Positions 8,842 through 18,387 of a stretch of DNA of 64,000 nucleotides are shown in pieces. Numbering within the stretch: position 1 is the stretch's first letter; each line of letters begins with the position of its first letter. This stretch comes from Vreelandella profundi (lineage in GTDB: Bacteria; Pseudomonadota; Gammaproteobacteria; Pseudomonadales; Halomonadaceae): NCBI RefSeq assembly GCF_019722725.1, contig NZ_CP077941.1:868001-932000 (forward strand). Direction: 5' to 3'. Position numbers and translations under genes: made by a program. The notes under the pieces were generated by a model that had not been told where the DNA came from, searched no databases, and saw nothing but the letters and a program-made list of their open reading frames with translations.

Positions 8842-9780
8842 TTAAGGCGGCGTAAGCGCCGACATTAGCGTGGCAACGTTGTAGCGCATCATGGCTTCAT
8901 ACGTTGGCGCTGGCCCCGCTGCGCCAGAAAGCGCATCAGAGTAAAGGGTGCCGCCCATTGGCAGCTCCGCTTCCGTCGCAATCTGCTCTACCAAGCGCGA
9001 GCTAGAAATGTTCTCGGCAAACACCGCCGAGACCTGCTGCGCTTGAAGGTCATCGATTAAGCCTGCGACATTCGCAGCGCTGGCTTCAGACTCCGTTGAC
9101 ATGCCTTGAGGGGCGAGAAAGGTGAGGCCGTATGCGTTTTCAAAGTAGCGAAAGGCGTGATGAGCGACCACCGCTGTACGCCGCGACTCAGGAAGAGCGC
9201 TTAGCTGCTCGCGGATATCGTCATCAAGTGCTGCCAGTGTGGCCGAGTAGCGCTGTTGATTGGCTTCATATGCACTGCAGCCTGCCGTATCTGCTGCGCA
9301 GAATGCCTGGGCGATATTGCTGACATACACCTGTGCGTTGCTAACCGATTGCCAAGCGTGAGGGTCTTCCGGTGCCGCGTGGAACACAGCCTTATCGCCA
9401 ATAAAATGGTAGTGACCGCCCTGGGGGTCTTGCAGAATCTCAGCGTTGTCCGTCAGCGTGATTATCTCGGCATCGCTGCCGCTGGCCTCAATTAGGCGTG
9501 CTAAAAATCCCTCGAACATCAAGCCATTGATCAGCACGATATCTGCCTGTGCCACGGCCTTTACGTCAGCAGGCGTTGGCTCGTACATATGCGTATCTGA
9601 ATCTGGCCCGACAATGCTGGTCAGCGCGATCCGGTCACCGCCTATTTGGTTAGCAAAATCTTCAATGATGGAAAACGAAGCTACTACCTTTAGTGCGGGT
9701 TCGTTGGCCCTAGCAGCGCCTGCGCTGAGCGCAGCCATGCTCACCAGGAGTGGCGTGAATACGGCTCTTAATAATCCCAT
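8842..9780 (-). CDS. aztC: Zinc ABC transporter substrate-binding protein AztC
   Basis: A cluster A-I metal-binding lipocalin-unrelated solute-binding protein of 312 residues that captures Zn2+ in the periplasm. A signal peptide ends near AARA. Expected metal ligands are visible as H64 (DTHMYEP), H141 (EDPHAW), H207 or H208 (AHHAF) and D282 (LYSDAL). A short His-bearing loop (GGHYHF, about 121-126) is typical of zinc rather than manganese members. First gene of aztCD. A Zur-box-like palindrome ends 36 bases upstream of the start, so zinc-repressed expression is likely. No permease or ATPase gene is adjacent. Confidence 0.88.
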   Translation of the reverse strand: MGLLRAVFTPLLVSMAALSAGAARANEPALKVVASFSIIEDFANQIGGDRIALTSIVGPDSDTHMYEPTPADVKAVAQADIVLINGLMFEGFLARLIEASGSDAEIITLTDNAEILQDPQGGHYHFIGDKAVFHAAPEDPHAWQSVSNAQVYVSNIAQAFCAADTAGCSAYEANQQRYSATLAALDDDIREQLSALPESRRTAVVAHHAFRYFENAYGLTFLAPQGMSTESEASAANVAGLIDDLQAQQVSAVFAENISSSRLVEQIATEAELPMGGTLYSDALSGAAGPAPTYEAMMRYNVATLMSALTPP

Positions 9781-9815
9781 GATGCTTATCTCAAAAACGG
9801 CTTTAATTAAAATAC

Positions 9816-9828
9816 GTTATATCATAAC
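9816..9828 (-). promoter_or_regulatory. Candidate Zur operator upstream of aztC
   Basis: GTTATATCATAAC is a perfect GTTAT-N3-ATAAC palindrome and matches the core of the gammaproteobacterial Zur box. It lies 36 bases before the aztC start, in the position expected for zinc-dependent repression of aztCD. Confidence 0.7.
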
Positions 9829-9891
9829 AATATAGGCGTGTGGAAGATTCATTTGTGTGTAATGTCCGTTTGTATTTCAGCAGTGATTTGA

Positions 9892-9923
9892 AAATAAAAA
9901 GCCCTCGCTTTTGTCGCGAGGGC
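9892..9923 (-). terminator. Rho-independent terminator of tenA-thiC
   Basis: GCCCTCGC (9901-9908) pairs with GCGAGGGC (9916-9923). On the minus strand it is followed by TTTTTATTTT. It lies 27 bases past the thiC stop. Confidence 0.85.
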
Positions 9924-9949
9924 TAATAAACACTCAGCATCGACTGTGC

Positions 9950-11914
<1,965 letters not shown>

Positions 11915-12598
11915 TTAGCGGGACAGGTCTTCGTCTGTTAGCGACAGGCCCATCTGCCAGAAGTCGATTTCCAGGCGGGTAGCATCGCGGAAGATTTTGC
12001 TCAGCTCTTTAAAGCGGGCGGGCGACACATCGGCCAGGCGGACGTTGAGCCATTCAAGCTCCGACTGCATAGCTGCCTGGAACTCTTCGCCTTCGTACAT
12101 GGCAATCCATGCATCAAACGGGTTTTGCGCGCCGCGCAGGGTGGAAGGCTGGGCGTTCAGCCAATTGGCGATTTCGCCATAGCCCACTAAGCAGGGGGTC
12201 AGCGCTACGTGCAGATCAAGCAGGTCGCCGCGATTACCGGTATCCAATACGTATCGGGTGTAGGCCAGCGTGGCTCTGGCTTCGGGAAGCTCCGCCAGTT
12301 CTTGCTCAGAAATGCCCCATTCCTGGCAAAAGCCCACGTGCAGGCCCAGCTCCACATCGACAATGGCTTTTAAGCCTTCGTGGGCTTGGCGCAAATCCGC
12401 AAGTGTTTGGCTTTTATAAGCGGCCAGCGCATAGGCGCGGGCGAAGTGAATCAGAAACAGGTAATCCTGCTTTAGATAGTGGCGAAACGACGCCTCAGGC
12501 AGCGTGGCATTACCCAGCTGGCGCACAAAATCGTGCTCAATATAGGCGCGCCAGTCTTGCTGACAGGAGTTGGTAAGATCAGTAAAGCGGTAGCCCAT
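11915..12598 (-). CDS. tenA: TenA/thiaminase II family aminopyrimidine aminohydrolase
   Basis: A 227-residue TenA protein that salvages the pyrimidine moiety of degraded thiamine. Active-site residues expected from the family are present: D45 (KQDYLFL), Y113, catalytic C136 (LTPCLVGYGEI), Y168 and E210. Having Cys136 puts it in the TenA_C class. GGAGG six bases upstream supports the start. It is the first gene after the TPP riboswitch and leads into thiC, so salvage and de novo synthesis are co-regulated. Confidence 0.93.
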   Translation of the reverse strand: MGYRFTDLTNSCQQDWRAYIEHDFVRQLGNATLPEASFRHYLKQDYLFLIHFARAYALAAYKSQTLADLRQAHEGLKAIVDVELGLHVGFCQEWGISEQELAELPEARATLAYTRYVLDTGNRGDLLDLHVALTPCLVGYGEIANWLNAQPSTLRGAQNPFDAWIAMYEGEEFQAAMQSELEWLNVRLADVSPARFKELSKIFRDATRLEIDFWQMGLSLTDEDLSR

Positions 12599-12737
12599 GA
12601 TGCCTCCGGTGGTAATGATCCGGAGGGTGGGCGAAAAAGATCGAGGGAATGGCGCTGAAGGTGGCGTGCGATCGTGAGAGAGCTAGCCATGGCCATCGCT
12701 TGATCCCTACGCCGGTACCCGCGTCGCATCTCATATG

Positions 12738-12842
12738 AAATACAGCGCATTAGCCGGATCAGGTTCAGCGGGACCAACGCTCGGCATCCTTAAAAGGACA
12801 GACCCTGCGCCATCTCAGCCGGATTTCACCGGCACCCCGTCA
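12738..12842 (-). ncRNA. TPP riboswitch (THI element)
   Basis: Reading the minus strand, the conserved THI segments appear in order: GGGGTGCC near 12839-12832, GGCTGAGA near 12822-12814, then CTGAACCTGATC near 12766-12755 and GGCTAATGC near 12753-12744. A variable P3 arm lies between. It sits about 140 bases upstream of tenA and should shut down tenA-thiC when thiamine pyrophosphate is plentiful. Confidence 0.95.
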
Positions 12843-13101
12843 AGCTGTTCGTTAGCGGAGTGTATGAGGTAGGTGGGAGTGATGCAAGGGAGGAAAGAGC
12901 GTTATCCTGTTCAGTCAGGTGGCGCGGCTCAATCGCGAGGTGCTCCAAGAATTGCCTTACCTCTTCACCCGCCATCGTGACAGGGTGGCGTATTCCATGA
13001 GAACGAATGAAAAAGCGAATCCAATAGCAATACGTCTTCTCAGTACGAAGGCTATAGCGTTTTACCCGCAAGGTAGCTCGGACCCTATCCATTAGCTTCA
13101 T
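12826..13101 (-). pseudogene. intI: Integron integrase IntI, N-terminal remnant
   Basis: The first about 72 residues (MKLMDRVRATLRVKRYS, RTEKTYCYWIRFFIRSHG, FLEHLAIE) match the N-terminal SAM-like core-binding domain of integron integrases, which are normally about 320 residues long. Similarity stops at NALSSL, where functional proteins continue into LFLYR and the catalytic domain. The rest of this frame is unrelated and runs into the 5' end of the TPP riboswitch on the same strand. The catalytic R..HxxR..Y domain is gone, so no active integrase is made here. An AGGA and a LexA-like box precede the start. Confidence 0.85.
12859..12887 (-). promoter_or_regulatory. Candidate sigma-70 promoter for the thi transcript
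   Basis: On the minus strand TTGCAT (12887-12882) and TACACT (12864-12859) are separated by 17 bases, placing a start site just before the riboswitch. The match to consensus is moderate. The -35 element coincides with the point where intI similarity ends. Confidence 0.4.
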
Positions 13102-13126
13102 GGGGTATCCTTTTGCATTAATTTTA

Positions 13127-13146
13127 ATATGTATTTATATACAGTA
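13127..13146 (-). promoter_or_regulatory. LexA (SOS) box of the intI promoter
   Basis: The minus strand reads TACTGTATATAAATACATA, which matches the SOS consensus CTGT-N8-ACAG with one changed base (ACAT) and also keeps the flanking TA. It lies 26-45 bases upstream of the intI start. Integron integrase promoters are commonly LexA-controlled. Confidence 0.7.
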
Positions 13147-13252
13147 TTATTGAGAGTAGCAAATCGTGCCAGCACGCGAATTTTGGATAGGTAGCCAAAA
13201 TTTTCTTTGCTAGCAATAGAATCAATGAGGTAAATTTGATTAGAGCGGCTAG

Positions 13253-13292
13253 ATAACCTCAATGAACGTGCTGGCGCGTTCATTGAGGTTAT
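13253..13292. repeat. Perfect 16-bp inverted repeat in the attI region
   Basis: Bases 13253-13268 and 13277-13292 are exact reverse complements (arm ATAACCTCAATGAACG) around an eight-base loop. It lies between the intI remnant and the first cassette core. No T-run follows on either side, so it is not an obvious terminator. Confidence 0.85.
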
Positions 13293-13313
13293 GCAGTCGG
13301 GTTTATAATCACT

Positions 13314-13320
13314 GTTAGAT
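13314..13320 (+). other. attI-like core site at the start of cassette 1
   Basis: GTTAGAT fits the GTTRRRY recombination core and lies 17 bases before the first cassette gene. Exchange would fall between G13314 and T13315. Without the accessory integrase-binding sites in view, the call as attI rests on position. Confidence 0.5.
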
Positions 13321-13336
13321 TTCACTAGGAGGCAAC

Positions 13337-14230
13337 GTGCCACACGACACGGAGAAATACTGGGAAATATTCGAAAGAATGTCCTCCGACGAAATCGCAG
13401 AAATAAATCGCCTCAACGATGAAGAGCACCAGAAGCAGGCGAAAGCATTTAAAGAGGGATATCACAAAGGCATTTGTTATCTTTGCAGCAAGCCATTTAA
13501 AACCATTAGCAGTGAAAACCCATGTTTGCACTGGCTTTTACGTCAATGCAAATTTAAGAAGAAAGACTTCCCAAAAATATATGCGAAATATGGCTATGGA
13601 AATATAGCGGCTTATATTAGGTGGTGCGCAAACCAAGAGCGCCTCTTGTCAAACATAAACGATCTAAAAGACGAAAAACCAGATCGTAAAGTCATATCTT
13701 ATACAGTTAAGTGGAAAAATATTGACTGGACATTTGATTGCTCAAAGAACGATTTAGAGGGGCATTCTGGCACTGCAATAGACTACCCCCACTACCACTT
13801 TCAAATGAGAATAGACGGAAAACAATTTATTAATTTCAATGATTTTCATGTTCCATTTACCGACCATGATATTTTCATACTAAAAACAAGCATAGAACGA
13901 GGCGACTGGTTTAAGCAGGACTTCGGCGCAATAGGCTCTGGTATGCAGGATGCTGTAAGCATTGATCTAGACGATATCTTGGAGCATACAACCCCATCAA
14001 AAGATGAGGAAAATGCAACATACCATTTCTCCACTATGATAGACGCAAGAGATAATCCTATATCTGGTGAAGAAATTTATGAAATACAAATGGAAGCACA
14101 ACGAACAGGAAAATCTTTTGCCTTGATCGCTCAGCAACGTTTAACGGGTCGCGCTCAAGTTCAAACCATAGTCAGTCCAGCCGATTCAACCCCTGATATT
14201 GCATCCAGAACAGAGCACAAGCGCAGGTAA
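13337..14230 (+). CDS. Cassette-encoded protein with Cys/His cluster and HxH motif, function unknown
   Basis: A 297-residue protein starting at GTG after a perfect AGGAGG four bases upstream. I do not recognise a named family. Residues about 47-65 carry CYLC...NPCLH, a possible zinc-binding finger (C47, C50, C63, H65). The middle holds DYPHYHFQM (H152, H154) and FHVPFTDHD (H171, H177), a pattern that could form a metal-dependent active site. The N-terminus is highly charged and probably helical. It is the first gene of the array, so it is closest to any integron promoter. Base composition is far more AT-rich than neighbours outside the array. Confidence 0.75.
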   Translation: MPHDTEKYWEIFERMSSDEIAEINRLNDEEHQKQAKAFKEGYHKGICYLCSKPFKTISSENPCLHWLLRQCKFKKKDFPKIYAKYGYGNIAAYIRWCANQERLLSNINDLKDEKPDRKVISYTVKWKNIDWTFDCSKNDLEGHSGTAIDYPHYHFQMRIDGKQFINFNDFHVPFTDHDIFILKTSIERGDWFKQDFGAIGSGMQDAVSIDLDDILEHTTPSKDEENATYHFSTMIDARDNPISGEEIYEIQMEAQRTGKSFALIAQQRLTGRAQVQTIVSPADSTPDIASRTEHKRR

Positions 14231-14231
14231 A

Positions 14232-14307
14232 ATTTAACAACTGATTCAAACCGTTCGCTGCGCTCACTGGGACGGGCTAAAGCCCGCCCCTTAACCAAAC
14301 GTTAGAA
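14232..14307 (+). other. attC recombination site 1
   Basis: It opens with ATTTAAC (RYYYAAC box, 14232-14238) and closes with GTTAGAA (14301-14307). Between them is a hairpin-forming segment including GGGCTAAAGCCC. At 76 bases it resembles Pseudomonas/Xanthomonas-type cassette repeats. It ends the first cassette. Confidence 0.8.
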
Positions 14308-14342
14308 CTGCATCTCGCGAAAACCACTTATAGGGAGTTAAC

Positions 14343-15539
14343 ATGACAGACGAGAAAGAAAAATCTGAAACAAAGCAGCCAGGTCCGAGGGCGGGGAGAA
14401 AACAGATTTCGACAAATGATCTCCCTAAGAAAACGCTGGAGGAATGTCTTGTTGTTATCAAGCCAATTCACGAAATATATGCAGGAGGGTCGGCTACTTG
14501 GGATGAGATTGCAGGAGCAATGAATGTTGGTGCAAAGTCTCCTAATACCAAATATCTAATTTGGGGAGCACAAGCTTATGAATTGATTCTTAAAGATGGT
14601 GAAAAATTTCAGTTAACTGAAACGGGCCGAAAGCTACTGGCTCCTAATTACCCTGAAGAAAAGTCGGAAGCGGCTATCAAGGCAGTTCGTATACCTACGA
14701 TACCAAGTAAGTTTTATTCTGATTATGATGGGAAGTTAATTCCAGATGATGAGTTTCTGAATAATGTTTTAGAGAACAGATATACGATTCCTCGTGATCG
14801 TGTTGAAGAAGCCAAAAGTATAATTATTTCTAATGCAGAATATGCAGGAATTATACTAGAACATACAGGCGGAAAAAAAACCATTCGGCTGGACGGCGTC
14901 GTTCAAAATATCACCAAAAAAGCCCCACAGAATGAAGATAAACAAGGAGTCAAGGAAGAGGCGGAGCTCGATGAAGATGCTGCCTTATCTGAAGACCTGA
15001 ATGAAAGTCAGGCTAATATTTCTGATGTAGAAAAACTGTGTTTTTATATTACTCCAATTGGTGAGGATTCATCCGCTGAGCGAAAGCATGCGGACATGCT
15101 TCTTAAACATCTTGTCGAACCTGCTTTCTCAAAGTTTGGAATCAAGGTTGTACGAGCAGATAAAATAGGAAGGTCTGGGCTAATATCTCAACAAATTTTC
15201 GAGCATATAGTTTCTAGTAAATTCTGTGTGGCTGACCTTTCTTTTGGCAATCCAAATGCTTTCTACGAATTGGGTGTAAGGCACATGACAAAACTCCCAA
15301 CCATTCAAATTATCCGGAAAGGAGACAAAATTCCATTCGACGTAGCTCAGGGAAGAACCATAGTCATCGACGTGTCCGACATTTATACGTTAATGGATAG
15401 AATGGAGTCGGCCAAGAATGAGCTAATTGAGCATATAAAAAACTATTTGAGTCCATCAGACAGTAATAGGGGCGAAGATAATCCAATCAGTATCTATCTC
15501 CCTGGTCTGCAAGTAAAACTCCCTAAAATTGGTGGATAG
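14343..15539 (+). CDS. Cassette-encoded protein with C-terminal TIR/nucleoside-deoxyribosyltransferase-like domain
   Basis: A 398-residue cytosolic protein. The N-terminal half (about 25-190) looks like one or two winged-helix or other small alpha/beta modules (QLTETGRKLLAPNYPEE). An acidic linker (about 195-228) follows. The C-terminal domain (about 231-370) has FYITPIGEDSSAERKHAD, then CVADLSFGNPNAFYELG. The NPNxFYELG motif, with the candidate catalytic glutamate E309, is characteristic of TIR-like or nucleoside 2-deoxyribosyltransferase-like folds that cleave NAD or nucleotides. Such domains are frequent effectors in antiphage systems. Function here is inferred; no partner gene is in the same cassette. 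Confidence 0.75.
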   Translation: MTDEKEKSETKQPGPRAGRKQISTNDLPKKTLEECLVVIKPIHEIYAGGSATWDEIAGAMNVGAKSPNTKYLIWGAQAYELILKDGEKFQLTETGRKLLAPNYPEEKSEAAIKAVRIPTIPSKFYSDYDGKLIPDDEFLNNVLENRYTIPRDRVEEAKSIIISNAEYAGIILEHTGGKKTIRLDGVVQNITKKAPQNEDKQGVKEEAELDEDAALSEDLNESQANISDVEKLCFYITPIGEDSSAERKHADMLLKHLVEPAFSKFGIKVVRADKIGRSGLISQQIFEHIVSSKFCVADLSFGNPNAFYELGVRHMTKLPTIQIIRKGDKIPFDVAQGRTIVIDVSDIYTLMDRMESAKNELIEHIKNYLSPSDSNRGEDNPISIYLPGLQVKLPKIGG

Positions 15540-15542
15540 TTC

Positions 15543-15614
15543 TTCTAACAATCGCATGTTGTCGGACTGGTTTTCCGCTGCGCTCCAAACCAGCCGCAAG
15601 TGCGGGCGTTAGTT
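15543..15614 (+). other. attC recombination site 2
   Basis: TTCTAAC (15543-15549) and GTTAGTT (15608-15614) bound a 72-base segment with complementary inner arms (GGACTGGTTTTC against CCAAACCAGCC). It immediately follows the stop of the TIR-like gene. Confidence 0.78.
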
Positions 15615-15627
15615 TTAAAGGATGTAT

Positions 15628-16104
15628 ATGTTCAGAAAATTAATAAAAACTAAGTCTTTCAGATGTAATGTTGGAATGATTGTACTTGTCTCTTTACTTG
15701 CTTCTATCATAGGTATTTCTGCCTACTGTATTCAAGGGAAGACAGCTACGTTAGATTGGTTCAATTTAGCTAACTCTATTTTAAAATTTTCGGCTTGGTT
15801 TATGTTTGGTTACGGAACACTTCAAGCTTTTGGTAGAAAAATAGAACATGACAATATTGAGCGTAAAATAATAAAAATTGATCACGAATCTTTAAAGCAG
15901 AAAAACAATAATGATAGTGAGGATGGGAATAGTAAAAGAAAAGAAAAAAAGATAAATGAACAAGTTTTGCCAGTATATAAAAAGCAAGTTGATGAATTGG
16001 ATAAGATTGAAAAAGATAATAACACTACTGTTAAATTATATGTCATCGGTGTCATTATATTTTTCTTTACCAGTTTAGCTGATATTGTTCTCCCTGTATT
16101 TTAA
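15628..16104 (+). CDS. Cassette-encoded membrane protein, function unknown
   Basis: A 158-residue protein with two N-terminal hydrophobic helices (about 15-37 and 50-68) and a C-terminal helix (about 135-155) on either side of a highly charged Lys/Asn/Glu-rich loop. The start at ATG 15628 is preferred over 15622 because AAAGGA lies at the right distance only for the second. No family recognised. Very AT-rich. The whole cassette runs from 15609 to 16196. Confidence 0.72.
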   Translation: MFRKLIKTKSFRCNVGMIVLVSLLASIIGISAYCIQGKTATLDWFNLANSILKFSAWFMFGYGTLQAFGRKIEHDNIERKIIKIDHESLKQKNNNDSEDGNSKRKEKKINEQVLPVYKKQVDELDKIEKDNNTTVKLYVIGVIIFFFTSLADIVLPVF

Positions 16105-16202
16105 AACTAACAAGTTACTCAAACGGACGCTAAATTGTTGGCTAACGCTCGTTCCTCGCAATTTTAGCCAACAATTTAGCGCCGCTTAGTAAAGCGTTAT
16201 AC
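16105..16202 (+). other. attC recombination site 3
   Basis: It opens with AACTAAC (16105-16111) and closes with GCGTTATAC (16194-16202). Inside is a perfect 17-base inverted repeat, 16129-16145 against 16164-16180 (GCTAAATTGTTGGCTAA). The 98-base length and long palindrome are typical of chromosomal-integron attC sites. Confidence 0.82.
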
Positions 16203-16607
16203 CTAAATCAAGAACGGAGACCCTATGAGAAAAATAATCATTTTTGGAAACTCTGGTTCTGGGAAATCTACGTTAGCCTAAAAATTTAAAAACCAAGGAC
16301 TAACCCATCTCGATTTAGATGCTTTAGCGTGGCTGCCTTCGGACCCGCCAGAACGACGGCCGATAGGTCAGGTGTGTGAGCAGATTCAGTCTTTCATTGG
16401 TGAAAATAGAGAGTGGGTCGTAGAAGGCTGTTACGCTGACTTGCTTGCGCTGGTCAAGCCGTTTGCAAGCGAATCAATATTTATGAATTTGCCCGTTCAT
16501 CTTTGCCAGGAAAATGCGAGAAATAGGCCGTGGGAGCCTCATAAATACGCATCAAAAAAAGCACAAGATGATAATCTTCCCATGCTCCTTGGTTGGATTG
16601 CGGGATA

Positions 16608-16611
16608 TAGG
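16608..16611. repeat. Target-site duplication, left copy
   Basis: TAGG, repeated at 18294-18297 on the other side of the IS. Deleting the IS plus one copy rejoins the kinase reading frame exactly, which confirms the duplication. Confidence 0.8.
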
Positions 16612-16648
16612 CGGTAATCGTCAAGTAAGTTGTCGTCTCTGACTATAT

Positions 16649-17722
16649 TTATGCAGCCTTCTTTTCTGGTTCGTTTACCGTCACACTCAGCTCTCTTTCT
16701 GGGTTAAGTGATACTGTCTTTACGGGTGTCCAGTTACGTGTGTTGCCGCTCCATCGCGCTGGGTTGGCGTTGCGCGCTGCTCGATTGATTTGATCGCGCT
16801 TAATCAGTATTTCCGTGTCCTGACCCGCGTGCCGTTGGGCGGGGGTGACGAGACGGATTCCGCTGTGGCGGTGCTCGTGGTTGTACCACTGAACGAAGCC
16901 AGCTACCCATTCCCGTGCAGCATCAACATGGGCGAAGCCCTTCGTTGGATAACAGGGACGATACTTGCACGTACGGAACAGCGACTCTGAGTAAGGGTTA
17001 TCGTTGCTGACCCGGGGTCGACTGAACGAGGGGGTGATGCCTAGCTCATGCAGTTTCTCTAATAGCGTGGCCCCCTTAAACGGGCTGCCATTATCGGCAT
17101 GAAGTACCAAGGGCTGATCGACGACCTGCTCGGCCAGCACTGCACGTTCCAGCACCGTGCGGGAGTTATGGGCTGATTCCGCGAGGAAGACTTCCCAGCC
17201 GATGATTTTGCGGCTGTAAATATCAAGCATCATGACCAGATAGTAATACTCACCTTTGATGGGGCCACCCAGCCAGGTCGCGTCCCACGTCCAAACGCAG
17301 TTAGGCGCCGTCGCCTGATACGTCGTCGGTCGGGCGTGACGCTTCGGCAACTTGGCGCGGCCCCGATGGATCGCTTCTTTGTGTTTATGCAACACGCGAT
17401 AGAAGGTGGAAGCTGAGGCGAGGTAGCGCGCTTCCTCATCGAACAGTCTTACCACGATCTGTTCCGGCGGCAAGTGGGCATAGTCTGGCCGGTGGCAAAT
17501 GTCGAGGATTTCCTGCTGCTCTATCGGCGTGAGCGCATTCGCCGGTGTGGGCCGCTCAACTAAAGGCCGCAGGTCTTCGCGAAGTTCACCATCGCGTGTC
17601 CAGCGTTGATACGTCCGAGCACTCATGCCCAGTTCACGGCAGGCGGCTGCTAAACGTGCACCGTGAGCACGGGCGTTATCGATCAGCGCAATGGCATGTC
17701 GGCGATCAGGGGTGCTAATCAT
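16649..17722 (-). CDS. IS3-family transposase OrfB (DDE integrase core)
   Basis: A 357-residue protein with an N-terminal helix-turn-helix/HTH_21 region (about 40-130) and an rve-type catalytic core. The first Asp is in WTWDATWLGG, the second in LHADNGSPFKG, and the Glu in NDNPYSESLFRT, completing the DDE triad. The WYNHEHRHSGI motif is typical of IS3 transposases. Its ATG overlaps the OrfA stop (ATGA), which suggests coupled translation rather than a long frameshift product. Confidence 0.93.
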   Translation of the reverse strand: MISTPDRRHAIALIDNARAHGARLAAACRELGMSARTYQRWTRDGELREDLRPLVERPTPANALTPIEQQEILDICHRPDYAHLPPEQIVVRLFDEEARYLASASTFYRVLHKHKEAIHRGRAKLPKRHARPTTYQATAPNCVWTWDATWLGGPIKGEYYYLVMMLDIYSRKIIGWEVFLAESAHNSRTVLERAVLAEQVVDQPLVLHADNGSPFKGATLLEKLHELGITPSFSRPRVSNDNPYSESLFRTCKYRPCYPTKGFAHVDAAREWVAGFVQWYNHEHRHSGIRLVTPAQRHAGQDTEILIKRDQINRAARNANPARWSGNTRNWTPVKTVSLNPERELSVTVNEPEKKAA

Positions 17723-18216
17723 TCGTCCTCGTCCCCCCAGATCGCCGCTGCTTTTTTTCGCAGCGTTAACAAGGCCGCTGTTTCGGCTAACGCACTGTTC
17801 TTGCGAGCCAGTTCTTTCTCCAGTGCTTTAATATGTTTGCGCTGCTGTTTGAGCTCATCTGCCTCACGCTGGCGTTCTGACTGTGACAAGCAGGCCGCCT
17901 GTTCACAGTCAGAACGCCATTGCTCCAATTGTTCTGGATAGAGGCCGCGACGGCGGCAATACTCAGCCACGTCGTGAGCATTCATTGAGGCCGTCTCAAC
18001 AACAGCGCTAAATTTATCACGGGAAGACCATCCATCAGCGCCTTTGCCCAAGGCATCTGGTAAACATTTTCCATTAATACGTGCTTCTTTACGCCATTTA
18101 TAAACCGTGGCTAATGAGATGCCTTCCTGTGCTGCAATCTCATGGGGTGAAAGGGCATGAGGCGGCAGTAATTTGGCCACCACCGCTTGCCGACGTTCAT
18201 CTGAATAGCGAGGCAT
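17719..18216 (-). CDS. IS3-family transposase OrfA (helix-turn-helix)
   Basis: A 165-residue DNA-binding protein. The HTH is at about residues 20-45 (SPHEIAAQEGISLATVYKWR), and a Gln/Lys/Glu-rich leucine-zipper-like coiled coil lies near 115-145 (RKHIKALEKELARKN). The start at 18216 follows AAGGAG; an upstream in-frame ATG at 18243 has no such site. It binds the IS ends and partners OrfB. Confidence 0.9.
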   Translation of the reverse strand: MPRYSDERRQAVVAKLLPPHALSPHEIAAQEGISLATVYKWRKEARINGKCLPDALGKGADGWSSRDKFSAVVETASMNAHDVAEYCRRRGLYPEQLEQWRSDCEQAACLSQSERQREADELKQQRKHIKALEKELARKNSALAETAALLTLRKKAAAIWGDEDE

Positions 18217-18387
18217 GAGTGTCTCCTTTGACCCCCTGATCAATGTTTAAGAAAGAATATCAGAGGGTGCGACACTTATCCTGACACTGGGGGTAGGGAA
18301 AGAGATGACGCTCTTTCATACAGTGCGCATAACGCTCTTTTTAAAGGCTTTGAAGGTAGTAAGACAGAGCTAACCTACAATAAAAAT

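Larger units (their letters stand above)
16612..18293 (-). mobile_element. IS3-family insertion sequence
   Basis: About 1.68 kb carrying two overlapping transposase genes on the minus strand. Its edges were placed by reconstruction of the interrupted kinase gene. Imperfect terminal inverted repeats are visible: TCAAGTAAGTTGTCG at the left, and TCAGGATAAGTGTCG read inward from the right. Both transposase frames are open, so the element could still be active or recently inserted. Confidence 0.85.

Noticed and set aside
16225-16281. Reading the kinase codon-19 TAA as a programmed recoding site
   Set aside because: No slippery sequence or supporting structure is evident, and the gene is also cut by the IS; ordinary inactivation is simpler.
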